A stretch of 64,000 nucleotides of DNA from DASUWK01 sp036378435. Lineage in GTDB: Bacteria > Chloroflexota > Dormibacteria > Dormibacterales > Dormibacteraceae. The stretch covers positions 50,767 through 114,766 of the forward strand of contig DASUWK010000007.1 in assembly GCA_036378435.1 (NCBI GenBank), read 5' to 3'. The notes below the pieces were generated by a model that worked only from the letters and a program-made list of their open reading frames with translations, did not search any database and was not told where the DNA came from. Shown here piece by piece: positions 48,472-55,780 of the stretch. The position numbers and the translations under genes were made by a program. Within the stretch, counting starts at the first letter, position 1. Each line of letters begins with the position of its first letter.

Positions 48472-48864
48472 TCAGCTCAAGGCACCGGGCGGCAGGTCCG
48501 CACGGCTGCCTCGAAACTCGAGCGCCCACGTCCACTCCTCTTCGTCGGCCGAGTGATCGAACTTCAGCAGCCGCCCCACCTCGCCGCCAGGCAGCAAGAC
48601 GGGCATGCCGTGATGGTCCGCCCCGGGCCAGATCTCGGAGCGCGTGCCGTGCTCGAGGTCGATCAGCGCCATCGGCTGCGGTCCGGTTCGGGGCAGCACG
48701 TCGCCAAAGTCCGGCTGGTCGTTCCTTCGAACCCGCACATAGCGCGGCAGGCCGTGAATCAGCAGACGCTCACCGGGCAGGACCCAGGCCTTGCCGAAAA
48801 AGCGCCAGCGCTCGCCGTCCTTGGACGTCTCGACGATCCACGCTTCGTGTACGGACTCGCTCAT
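48472..48864 (-). CDS. Hypothetical protein
   Basis: A 130-residue soluble protein, rich in aromatic residues and beta-strand patterns: EAWIVETSKDGERWRFFGKAWVL, YVRVRRNDQPDFGDVLP and EEEWTWALEFRGSRADLP. No cysteines, membrane segment or known motif. The sequence has normal codon bias and the frame is clean, so it is likely real. ATG at 48864 is chosen; a GTG two codons upstream is possible. It is followed by the GGDEF-EAL gene on the same strand, 137 bases away. Confidence 0.6.
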   Translation of the reverse strand: MSESVHEAWIVETSKDGERWRFFGKAWVLPGERLLIHGLPRYVRVRRNDQPDFGDVLPRTGPQPMALIDLEHGTRSEIWPGADHHGMPVLLPGGEVGRLLKFDHSADEEEWTWALEFRGSRADLPPGALS

Positions 48865-48933
48865 CGGCACTCAGACACGGAGTCTGCCACCTCGATCCCG
48901 CTCAGTCCAGACAGTCCCCCAGGCCCCGAGGCG

Positions 48934-50043
48934 TCAGGGAACGAAGATCAATCCCTTCGGGCTGCTGAATCCCGTGACCACGGCCGTGACGGCGCCGCTC
49001 GTCGTGTCGAGCGTGGCCAGGGAGTCGGCCAGGGTCGGGTTGTCCGGCGCGACCGTCGCGTAGGCCGTGCCGGCCGCGAAGCCGCCGCTCTTGCTCACCG
49101 AATAGATCGCGCCCGGCCGCGCGTGATCGGCGACCAGGAAATGGCCGCCGGTGTCGGTCGTCCACGTCGTCTCGTCGACGATCGGAGGACAGGCCACGGT
49201 CTGGCCGTTGCGGTCCGTGGTCGGCGCCGGGTTCAGGAAGAGGGCGCTCACGTGCGGCGATCCGCTGCCCGGCTTGTCGAAAAAGACCAGCGTCGAGTCG
49301 CCCTGGTCGTTCAACTCCGTGGTCCCCGACGGGTCGAGGGCGAGGCTGTCGGGGTCGGTGAGGTTCACCGTCACCCGCTTGCCAGTCGAGCGGTCGGTCG
49401 CCTGGACCTGGCCGGGCAGCACTGGCATGAGCTGAGGGCGGCCGTTCGTGAAGCTGATCTGGTCGACAGAGCGGTAGTTGTTCTGTCCGCTCCCTGTCAG
49501 GGCCGGGTTCGAGGCGGAGATGAAGGTCCCCGACGCCGTGAAGGCGAGGTCGTCGTAGCCTCCGCTGAACTTCGTCTCGGTCGGCAGCGCCGACGCGTAG
49601 TCGACCGCGAGCGTGCTCGGGTCGAGAATGCGCAGCACAGGGTTGGCGTCCTCGTTGAAGAGCGCCCACAGCGCTCCCGTGTAAGGATCGATGCGCAGCC
49701 CGTCGTTCTTGCCGGTCAAGGTCGGCGAAAAGATGGGGCTCCCGCCGCCGATCGGATACCTGGCGATGATGCTGCTGCCACTGCTGCCGTCGGCTGCCGC
49801 GCTGTTCTGATAGCCGGCGTAGGCGTAGCTCGCGTCTTGAGTCAGCGAATCGACGTTGTAGTAGCAGGTGGGGGTCGCCGCGTTGCCCGCGGTGCAGCCG
49901 CCCGTGTTGTCCGCCGCGAACACGGTCACCGTGTACCCGGCCCCGGACGGTGTCGCCGGTAACGCGCTTGCCCGCGAGGCCGCGCCCAGAACGACGATGG
50001 TGACCAGGGCCAGCGAGCGGGCGAACCGGGCGAAATGCGGCAT
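48934..50043 (-). CDS. Secreted beta-propeller-like protein
   Basis: A 369-residue exported protein. The signal peptide is residues ~1-28 (RFARSLALVTIVVLGAASRASA). The mature part has repeated strand-turn patterns with GxxY/DxxG/PxTLA features, as in NHL/YncE-like propellers (GKNDGLRIDPYTGALWAL, GGYDDLAFTASGTFI, DPDSLALDPSGTTEL and FLVADHARPGAIYSV). No catalytic motif is recognised. It resembles other propeller proteins in this window in style. AGGAGCTGC lies just upstream of the ATG at 50043. Confidence 0.7.
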   Translation of the reverse strand: MPHFARFARSLALVTIVVLGAASRASALPATPSGAGYTVTVFAADNTGGCTAGNAATPTCYYNVDSLTQDASYAYAGYQNSAAADGSSGSSIIARYPIGGGSPIFSPTLTGKNDGLRIDPYTGALWALFNEDANPVLRILDPSTLAVDYASALPTETKFSGGYDDLAFTASGTFISASNPALTGSGQNNYRSVDQISFTNGRPQLMPVLPGQVQATDRSTGKRVTVNLTDPDSLALDPSGTTELNDQGDSTLVFFDKPGSGSPHVSALFLNPAPTTDRNGQTVACPPIVDETTWTTDTGGHFLVADHARPGAIYSVSKSGGFAAGTAYATVAPDNPTLADSLATLDTTSGAVTAVVTGFSSPKGLIFVP

Positions 50044-50185
50044 CAGCGGCAGCTCCTCGAACGTGGAATCCTTCTGACCACGCTAGGCGGAGCCCCGTTA
50101 TGGGCGGCTTAAGGAACCGCGAACGGTGGGTGGGGTTTGGGGGCTCCAGCGCCGCCCGCGGCAATCCAACCGATCCGAACCGGCG

Positions 50186-50917
50186 TCAATTCGGGTACTC
50201 GTCGTGGCGGTGGACCCACCCAGCTCCGCTGCCTTTCGCCTCGTCGCGCCCCTTCGGAACCAGGTCCAGGTAGTGGTACGCGACATTCAGCATGTCCAGG
50301 CCGCGGGAGTACGCGGAGTACGTGTGGTAGATCCGGCCGTCATCTGCGCGATGGAACACGCTGATGCCCGGCGCCTCGCTCATCGACCACGACTCGGGCC
50401 GGTAGTTGTACTCGACCTTGCCCGCCCCTAGGTCGCGCGGTGAGAACGACACGCCGTAGTCGAAATTGAAGTCGCTCCCGGCCGAGGAAAGCCAGGGGAA
50501 GGTCCAGCCCATCCGGCGCTTGTAGGCCTCGATCTTGGCGTAGGGCGCGATCGAGACCGCCACCATCGTCACGTCCCGGTGGTTCAGGTGCACCGTGACG
50601 CCGTTGAAGTTGTCCATCCAGAAGCTGCAGATCATGCACGCCGCGTCAGCGGTGTAGGGCGTGTTCGGCCCGGCCGTGTCGGGATTGAACATCGCGTGGT
50701 AGACGACCAGCTGGGAGCGGCCGTCGAACACTTCCGCCAGCGACTGCCTGCCGTGCTCGCCCTCGAACCAATAGTCCTTCTCGACCACCTCCCACGGCAG
50801 CTCCCGCCGCTCGCGGCTGATCTCGTCGCGCAGGCGCGTGAACTCCTTCTCCTTGGCCAGGTGCTGCCGGCGCGCCGCCAGCCACTCCTCGTGTGAGACC
50901 ACCTTGTGCTCTGTCAT
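50186..50917 (-). CDS. DUF899 thioredoxin-like family protein
   Basis: A 243-residue protein of the DUF899 family: EEWLAARRQHLAKEKEFTRLRDEISRERRELPWEVVEKDYWFEG at the start, then LVVYHAMFNPD, CMICSFWMDNF and IAPYAKIEAYKRRMGWTFPWLSS, ending FHRADDGRIYHTYSAYSRGLDML. The fold is thioredoxin-like; CMIC gives a CxxC where peroxiredoxins have their active site, but the activity is unknown. ATG at 50917 has AGGAGG close by. It is the last gene of a VOC-YciI-DUF899 operon, overlapping the YciI-like gene by ATGA. Confidence 0.88.
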   Translation of the reverse strand: MTEHKVVSHEEWLAARRQHLAKEKEFTRLRDEISRERRELPWEVVEKDYWFEGEHGRQSLAEVFDGRSQLVVYHAMFNPDTAGPNTPYTADAACMICSFWMDNFNGVTVHLNHRDVTMVAVSIAPYAKIEAYKRRMGWTFPWLSSAGSDFNFDYGVSFSPRDLGAGKVEYNYRPESWSMSEAPGISVFHRADDGRIYHTYSAYSRGLDMLNVAYHYLDLVPKGRDEAKGSGAGWVHRHDEYPN

Positions 50918-51291
50918 CTCGCCTCCTGTGATGCGAAGGTCAGGCTGCCCTTCGGAAACATGTAGCGCGCGACTCGAAAGGACTCCACCTCCGCACGCAC
51001 GGACGGGTCCTCCGCGATGGTGCGGCTCAGCTCGTCCAGGCTCAGACGGCTGAACCCGAGCCCAGTCACGCGAGGCCCTGCCCCGGGATCGAGGATCGCG
51101 CCCGCGGTGAGCAACTTGCCCTGTCCCACGAGGGCGACATTGAACTGCAGGTGCTCGTTGAGGATGCGCTGCAGCTCGGCCTGGTCGAGGTTCGCCCGCC
51201 GGGGGCCCTCCTGGAGCACGACCACCGACACCTCTTCGACCTCGAACTCCACCTGCGGAATGAGGCGCCGCGCCAGCTCCCGGTCCGTCAT
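50914..51291 (-). CDS. YciI-like protein
   Basis: A 125-residue protein resembling the YciI/YCII dimeric alpha-beta-barrel family: ELQRILNEHLQFNVALVGQGKLLTAGAI, then LDELSRTIAEDPSVRAEVESFRVARYMF. Family members are small cytoplasmic proteins of unclear enzymatic role. It is between the VOC and DUF899 genes, with a 3-base gap and an ATGA overlap, so the three are clearly one transcript that diverges from the ArsR-SRPBCC gene and may be controlled by it. Confidence 0.65.
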   Translation of the reverse strand: MTDRELARRLIPQVEFEVEEVSVVVLQEGPRRANLDQAELQRILNEHLQFNVALVGQGKLLTAGAILDPGAGPRVTGLGFSRLSLDELSRTIAEDPSVRAEVESFRVARYMFPKGSLTFASQEAR

Positions 51292-51294
51292 GGC

Positions 51295-51660
51295 TCAGGC
51301 CGCTCCCCTGGAGAGCCCGATCAGGTGTCCCTGCGGGTCCAGGAAGTACGCGAACGTCAGGTTGTAGGTCGCGATCTCGGTCGGCGGGACCACGACCGTG
51401 CCACCCAGCTTCTCGGCCTTGCTCAAGTAGGCCGCCGGGTCGTCGACCTCGACAAAGAAGGTCACGTGACCCGGCCCGCCGTCCTGGCTGGCCCCGATCC
51501 CACCGCCGATGCCCCCCTCGCCGCCATCGACCAGCCCGTAATCCTGGTCGCCGTCGGCGATCTGGATCGGCCACCCGAACAGATCGGAGTAGAACGTCCG
51601 CAGCCCGCCGCCGTCGGAGCCCACCACCTCGAACCACACCACCCTGTTGCCCACAGCCAT
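51295..51660 (-). CDS. VOC-family (glyoxalase-like) protein
   Basis: A 121-residue vicinal-oxygen-chelate protein: VVWFEVVGSDGGGLRTFYSDLFGWPIQ at the start and GHVTFFVEVDDPAAYLSKAEKLGGTVVVPPTE, ending AYFLDPQGHLIGLSR. This single-module type dimerises to form a metal or ligand pocket. The function is unknown. ATG at 51660 is well placed, with GGAGG five bases before it; the longer frame to 51690 crosses the candidate operator. It is first in the VOC-YciI-DUF899 operon. Confidence 0.82.
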   Translation of the reverse strand: MAVGNRVVWFEVVGSDGGGLRTFYSDLFGWPIQIADGDQDYGLVDGGEGGIGGGIGASQDGGPGHVTFFVEVDDPAAYLSKAEKLGGTVVVPPTEIATYNLTFAYFLDPQGHLIGLSRGAA

Positions 51661-51674
51661 CCACCTCCAGTTAT

Positions 51675-51718
51675 GTGACCGCTTGGTCACGCGTTAATAT
51701 AGGTGACCGTTGAGGCAC
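51675..51718. promoter_or_regulatory. Two candidate operators GTGACC-N4-GGTCAC between divergent genes
   Basis: A perfect copy, GTGACC-GCTT-GGTCAC (51675-51690), and an imperfect copy, GTGACC-GTTG-AGGCAC (51703-51718), are 28 bases apart in the gap between the VOC operon and the ArsR-SRPBCC gene. Their spacing and position suggest cooperative binding by the ArsR part, controlling both directions. Confidence 0.6.
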
Positions 51719-51748
51719 ATGTCAACGTTGCTCGGGAGTGCGGCTGCC

Positions 51749-51754
51749 TACAAT
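51749..51754 (+). promoter_or_regulatory. -10 element (TACAAT) of the arsR-SRPBCC gene
   Basis: TACAAT is a near-consensus -10 box six bases before GTG at 51761. It decides that start over the upstream ATG at 51719. Confidence 0.5.
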
Positions 51755-51760
51755 CGCCGC

Positions 51761-52555
51761 GTGACCGACGACGGGGTCTTTCGGGCACTGGCCGACCCCA
51801 CCCGCCGGTTGCTGCTCGACGTCCTCTTCGAACGCGAGGGCCGCACCCTGGGCGAGCTGCAGGTCGAGGTGCCGCAGATGACCCGGTTCGGCGTGATGAA
51901 GCACCTGCGTGTGCTGGAGGCTGCGGGTCTGGTCGTCACTCGCCGCTCCGGTCGCGAAAAGCTCCACTACCTGAACTCGGTCCCCGTCCAGCTCATCCAC
52001 GACCGCTGGGTGAGCAAGTACACGCGTCCCACCGCGGCGGCTCTCGCCGCCTTGAAAACCACCCTGGAAGGAGGCTCGACGATGTCCGCTCCCCCCCGGC
52101 AGGTCTACCAGGTCTTCATCCGCGCCACCCCGGAGCGGGTCTGGGACGCGATCACCAAGCCCGAATTCACCTCGCTGTACTTCTTCGGCTCTCGCGTTGA
52201 GACCAGTGGAGAGGCGGGCGCACCCATCCGGCACCACTCCGCCGACGGATCCTCCGTCTGGGGTGACGACACGATCCTCGAATCCGATCCTCCCCGGCGG
52301 CTGGTTCACACCTGGCACTCGCTCTACGATCCCGAGCTGGCGGCGGAGCCCCCGAGCCGGGTGACCTGGGAGCTGGAGGAGCAGCCGGGGGGCATCACCA
52401 AGCTGACCCTGGTCCACGACGAGCTGGAGAACTCGCCGAAGACCGCAAGCAGCGTCTCCGGCGGCTGGATGTTCGTGATCAGTGGCTTGAAGACCGTCGT
52501 CGAGACCGGAGAGCCGCTAGCGCCGCGGAGCACCGGAGCGGCGCCGGCGCGCTAG
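51761..52555 (+). CDS. ArsR regulator fused to an SRPBCC (AHSA1-like) domain
   Basis: A 264-residue fusion. Residues ~1-105 are an ArsR winged helix (GVFRALADPTRRLLLDVLFE, then MTRFGVMKHLRVLEAAGLV). Residues ~110-255 are an AHSA1-like START fold (QVYQVFIRATPERVWDAITKPEFTSLYFFG, PPRRLVHTWHSL, VTWELEEQPGGITKLTLVHDE and GGWMFVISGLKTVVE). The fused domain probably binds the inducing ligand. The divergent VOC-YciI-DUF899 operon and the paired operators between them suggest it is their repressor. The GTG start is supported by TACAAT six bases upstream; an ATG at 51719 would add 14 residues. Confidence 0.85.
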   Translation: MTDDGVFRALADPTRRLLLDVLFEREGRTLGELQVEVPQMTRFGVMKHLRVLEAAGLVVTRRSGREKLHYLNSVPVQLIHDRWVSKYTRPTAAALAALKTTLEGGSTMSAPPRQVYQVFIRATPERVWDAITKPEFTSLYFFGSRVETSGEAGAPIRHHSADGSSVWGDDTILESDPPRRLVHTWHSLYDPELAAEPPSRVTWELEEQPGGITKLTLVHDELENSPKTASSVSGGWMFVISGLKTVVETGEPLAPRSTGAAPAR

Positions 52556-52561
52556 CCCGCC

Positions 52562-53836
52562 CTAGCGCGCGGCGAAGGCCAGCAGCTTGCCGGCGTAGTC
52601 GCCGACCAGCACCATGTCGCCGGCGATCGCCGGCGACGAGTTGACCGCTGAGCCGGCGTCGGACCGCCAGACGATCGAGCCGTCCGACGTGCGGATCGCG
52701 AGCAGCTCGCCGGCGGACCTGTCGCCGAAAACCGCGCCCGTGCCCACCACCACCAATCCCGCTCCCAGCGCGGGCGAGCTGTAGACCGGCTGACTGGTGG
52801 TGACCGACCAGCGCCGGGCGCCCAGGGCGGTCAGCGAGATCAGGCCGTAGGGCGGGCTGGCCGAGGGCACGTACAGCGCCGATCCATCGAAAGCCGGCGA
52901 TCCGATCAGGCCGTGTACGGCTGTCCCGGCGTCCAGGGTGCGGGACCAAACCTGAGTTCCACCGAGAGCGTTGAGCGACTCGAAGATGCCGGCCGTAGAG
53001 CCCACGTCGACGCTCTCGACAGGGCCCTGGCCTGTGAGCACCGGGGTGGCGCCGACGTCCAGGTCGCGTCCCAGGTCGGCGTAGAAGCTGTGGCGCCAGA
53101 GGATGCGCCCAGTGCTGGCTTCGAAGGCCACAACGCCGTCATCGGGATTGCCCACCCCGACGAAGGCTCGCCCCGCCGAGTCGATGGCGGGCGTGCTCCA
53201 CACGCCATCACCCGGCGCGCAGCCGGCGCGCAGGCACTCGATCCAGAGCTGCCGACCCGTGTTCAGGTCCAGGGCGGCAAGCCGCCCGGCGGTCAGGGGC
53301 GAGTCGCCGTACTGCGATGCCGTCGCGACCAAGACCTGCCCGTGCCATACCGCCGGCGAGCTCCAGATCGCGGGCTGATCTCCGGGCGCGTGCCAGGTCC
53401 AAGCCTGGTGTCCGCTGCCAGTGTCGAGCGCGACGACCCGGCCCTCCAGGGTCCCGACCAGGACCAGGCCGCCCGCCACCGCGGGCGAGTCGGTGATGGC
53501 GCCGAGCCCGGTCACTCGCCAGGCCAGGCGTCCGGAGCGGAGGTCGACGGCCGTCAGCTGCCCCGCCTCGCTGCCGGCCAAGACCAGTCCTCCTGCGACC
53601 GCGGGGCTTCCGTCCACCGGCCCGCCGAGGTCCAGCTGCCAGGCGAGGTGCAGGTGGCGCGCGGCTGCGACCCCAAAAGAGCTGGAGGCGCGACCATCGC
53701 GCTGCAAATCGCCGCGATACATCAGCCAGGCGCCGGAGGATGACGCGGCCGGCGACGCCGCCTGACACGCGACCAGGAGCACGCAGCAGAGCGAGAGCAA
53801 CGCCGCCCCGCGGAGAGGCCGGCTGCTACGTTGCAT
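52562..53836 (-). CDS. PQQ-type beta-propeller lipoprotein
   Basis: A 424-residue exported protein. The signal sequence ends in a lipobox, LLVAC (Cys24), so it should be anchored in the membrane as a lipoprotein. The rest is a PQQ-enzyme-repeat propeller: about seven copies of a block like GSPAVAGGLVLAGSEAGQLTAVDLRSGRLAW, with variations. It resembles BamB/YfgL or PQQ-like scaffolds; no dehydrogenase catalytic residues are visible, so it is probably a binding protein. The ATG at 53836 is only two bases from the divergent start of the selenoprotein gene, which means their promoters overlap each other's coding ends. Confidence 0.83.
   Translation of the reverse strand: MQRSSRPLRGAALLSLCCVLLVACQAASPAASSSGAWLMYRGDLQRDGRASSSFGVAAARHLHLAWQLDLGGPVDGSPAVAGGLVLAGSEAGQLTAVDLRSGRLAWRVTGLGAITDSPAVAGGLVLVGTLEGRVVALDTGSGHQAWTWHAPGDQPAIWSSPAVWHGQVLVATASQYGDSPLTAGRLAALDLNTGRQLWIECLRAGCAPGDGVWSTPAIDSAGRAFVGVGNPDDGVVAFEASTGRILWRHSFYADLGRDLDVGATPVLTGQGPVESVDVGSTAGIFESLNALGGTQVWSRTLDAGTAVHGLIGSPAFDGSALYVPSASPPYGLISLTALGARRWSVTTSQPVYSSPALGAGLVVVGTGAVFGDRSAGELLAIRTSDGSIVWRSDAGSAVNSSPAIAGDMVLVGDYAGKLLAFAAR
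53827..53832 (+). promoter_or_regulatory. -10 element (TACGTT) of the selenoprotein gene
   Basis: TACGTT ends six bases before GTG at 53839, matching the leaderless pattern, and supports that start. Confidence 0.4.
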
Positions 53837-53838
53837 GG

Positions 53839-54888
53839 GTGATCAGCCCCGAACCGGTAGTCAGCCGCGCGGACTTCGAGCGGATGACCGGCTGGGAGAT
53901 CAAGCCCGAGGGCGCCTGTCGTGGCGACGTCTGCATACCTCTGCCCGGTGGCGCTTCTGGCACCGTCGATCTCCGGGAGGTCGGCCCAGTGCTTCGCATG
54001 CCCGTCGTCCACGACGAGGTCGCGGGCCTCTGGGCCCTTGGACCGCAGGCCGGCGCCACCCTCTCAGACGCCACCGCACCCGACATCACGCTGCCTGACT
54101 GGCGCGGCGGCGAGTTCACGCTCGGCTCGCTCCGCGGCCGCAAGGTCGCGGTGATCGCCTGGGCGCCCTGGTGAGGCTGCCGGTATGACCTGCCCGTGTG
54201 GCGGGAGCTGCGGGACGAGCTGACGGGCTTCGGCTTCGAGCTCGTAACCGTCGCGCTGGAGACGCGCGGCTGGCAAGAGGCCGAGAAGTGGGTCGAGGCG
54301 GCTCAGCCGGCGCATCCGAGCCTGCTGGACGACCGCCATCAGCTGGCGCGCCTCTACGGAATCGTCAACGTGCCGACCGGCGTCTGGATCGACGAGGACG
54401 GCGTCCTGGTGCGGCCGCCAGAGACCGCCTTCCCTCGCCGCTCGCCTCTCCTGGACACCGAGATCCCGGAGCAAATCGATCCGCGGCTGCGCCAGGTGCT
54501 CGAGGAGTCGCGAAAGCTCAAAGCGGACGGCCGGTCTTATGCCGCGGCGCTGCGTGACTGGGCCCGCCGAGGCCGGTCGAGCCCGTTCGCGCTGCCTCCT
54601 GACGAGGTGCTGCGGCGAATCGGTGAGCGCTCTCCAGACGCCTGCCTGGCGGCTGCGCACTTCGAGCTCGCCGTCCACCTCCAGGAGTCGGGCGCGAGCG
54701 ACCGCGCGGTCGCCCACTTCAAGCATGCGCACCAGCTTGCGCCTCAGAACTGGGCGCATAAGCGGCAGGCGTGGAGCCTGGTGGACCGCAGGCAGTCACC
54801 CAACGACGTCTATCCGACCGGGTGGCTCGAAGAGGTCCGAGCGCTCGGGGCCGAGAACTACTACCGCGAGCCCGAGCTCGACCGGTAG
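53839..54888 (+). CDS. Probable selenoprotein: thioredoxin/ResA-like redox protein with in-frame TGA (WAPWUGC)
   Basis: One 349-residue protein if TGA at 54172-54174 is read as selenocysteine (Sec112); read as a stop it would be split into 111- and 237-residue pieces in the same frame. Around it the protein reads LRGRKVAVIAWAPW-U-GCRYDLPVWRELRDEL. That is the active-site region of a ResA/TlpA-like thioredoxin fold, in which Cys-containing relatives read WASWCGCRYDLPVW (from memory). Sec is thus at the nucleophilic cysteine and Cys114 is the likely partner. The upstream part (TGWEIKPEGACRGDVCIPLP) and the downstream part (VTVALETRGWQEAEKWVEAA, PTGVWIDEDGVLV) both continue the same domain. The last ~100 residues look TPR-like. 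A hairpin downstream fits a bacterial SECIS. The alternative is a nonsense mutation or sequencing error, but conservation on both sides argues against decay. Confidence 0.82.
54172..54174 (+). other. In-frame TGA, probable selenocysteine codon (Sec112)
   Basis: The TGA replaces the first cysteine of the redox motif. The frame is open for 111 codons before and 237 codons after it, with uninterrupted domain similarity. Confidence 0.82.
54189..54205 (+). promoter_or_regulatory. Candidate bacterial SECIS hairpin
   Basis: CCTGCC (54189-54194) pairs with GGCGGG (54200-54205), six pairs including one U-G, around a five-base loop CGTGT that contains G and U. The stem starts 14 bases and the loop 20 bases after the TGA, in the range reported for SelB-recognised elements. 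Confidence 0.55.
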
Positions 54889-54894
54889 CGGCCG

Positions 54895-55263
54895 TCAGCC
54901 CGCGAGGTTGCTCGTTCGGATGCGGCTCGCCATGACGGCCATGATCTGGAGCGCGAACGTCGGCGTCTCCTGGACCATGAAGAGGAAGCGGTGCCGGTCG
55001 ATGACCGCCAGCACGGTCGGCGCCGTCGCGACCGCCGTGGCGCTGCGTGGATCCTTCGCGATCAGCGCCATCTCTCCGAAGACGTCGCCCGGTCCCAGGG
55101 TCGCCAAGACGCCTGCAGACCCTCGCAGCTCGACCTGCCCCTCGACCACTCCGTACATCTCGGAGCCGGTGTCGCCCTCGCTGAAGATGACGCCACCTTC
55201 GGGGACTTCAGTCGTCGACTGCGCGTTGCGGAATAGCCCAGGTACCGTGCTCTGAAGGTCCAT
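54895..55263 (-). CDS. Cyclic-nucleotide-binding-domain protein
   Basis: A 122-residue stand-alone cNMP-binding-like domain: FRNAQSTTEVPEGGVIFSEGDTGSEMYGVVEGQVEL, then LGPGDVFGEMALIAKDPRSATAVATAPTVLAVI and a C-terminal helix. The FGEMALI...RSATAVA stretch has the glutamate and arginine that bind cyclic nucleotide phosphate in true receptors, so ligand binding is plausible. There is no DNA-binding domain, so it must act through a partner. ATG at 55263 is chosen over 55290 because the fold starts there and AAGGGG is eight bases before. It converges on the selenoprotein gene with six bases between. Confidence 0.82.
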   Translation of the reverse strand: MDLQSTVPGLFRNAQSTTEVPEGGVIFSEGDTGSEMYGVVEGQVELRGSAGVLATLGPGDVFGEMALIAKDPRSATAVATAPTVLAVIDRHRFLFMVQETPTFALQIMAVMASRIRTSNLAG

Positions 55264-55340
55264 CTCCCTCACCCCTTCCCGTGTTGTCAAGCCGGCCGCG
55301 CGCGGATTCTAAGGCCTGGCGAGAGGTGGTGCGGTCCGGA

Positions 55341-55544
55341 CTATTCGCGGTAGCGGTAGACGATGCGTCCCCGGGTGAGATCGTAGGGAGACATCTCGAG
55401 CCTCACCCGATCGCCCGGGGTCATCCGGATGCGGTATCGACGCATGCGGCCCGCCGCATGGGCGATCAGCTCGTGTCCGCCTTCCAGCACGACCCTGAAC
55501 GTGACGTTGGGCAGGGCTTCGCTGATGGTGCCGTCGCTGACCAC
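55341..55544 (-). CDS. infA: Translation initiation factor IF-1
   Basis: A 67-residue OB-fold protein: GTISEALPNVTFRVVLEGGHELIAHAAGRMRRYRIRMTPGDRVRLEMSPYDLTRGRIVYRYRE corresponds along its full length to IF-1 (LPNxxFxVxLxxGHxxxAHxxGKMR, PGDxVxxExSPYDLxxGRIxYR). IF-1 binds the ribosomal A site during initiation. GTG at 55544 is selected because AGGAGG lies five bases upstream and the length is right; the frame continues to a TTG at 55637, which would add a 31-residue Pro/Arg-rich tail. It stands alone, away from the ribosomal-protein operon where infA is often found, so a second copy may exist elsewhere in the genome. Confidence 0.9.
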   Translation of the reverse strand: MVSDGTISEALPNVTFRVVLEGGHELIAHAAGRMRRYRIRMTPGDRVRLEMSPYDLTRGRIVYRYRE

Positions 55545-55780
55545 GGCGGCCTCCTTCTCGGGCTCTGGCGGCCGCTCGGGCTTCGCGTAACGCCGAGAGG
55601 ATCGACGGGGCGGTGTCGGTGAATGTCTTCTAGCCAAGGCCGTCGACTCTACGCGAGTCGGGGACGCGTTCGTCTCCCCGAGCCTGGCTATGGCGGAATT
55701 CGAGCCCCTTTCCTTGCTCGACAGAGCACCGGACCATTGCCTCGGCTTAATCGGCGCGGCTCTACGTTCGTGGAGCGGGA

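Noticed and set aside
54172..54174. TGA read as a true stop, making two genes or a pseudogene
   Set aside because: The frame and the thioredoxin-like domain continue directly across it, the site is the family's redox cysteine, and a hairpin follows at SECIS distance.
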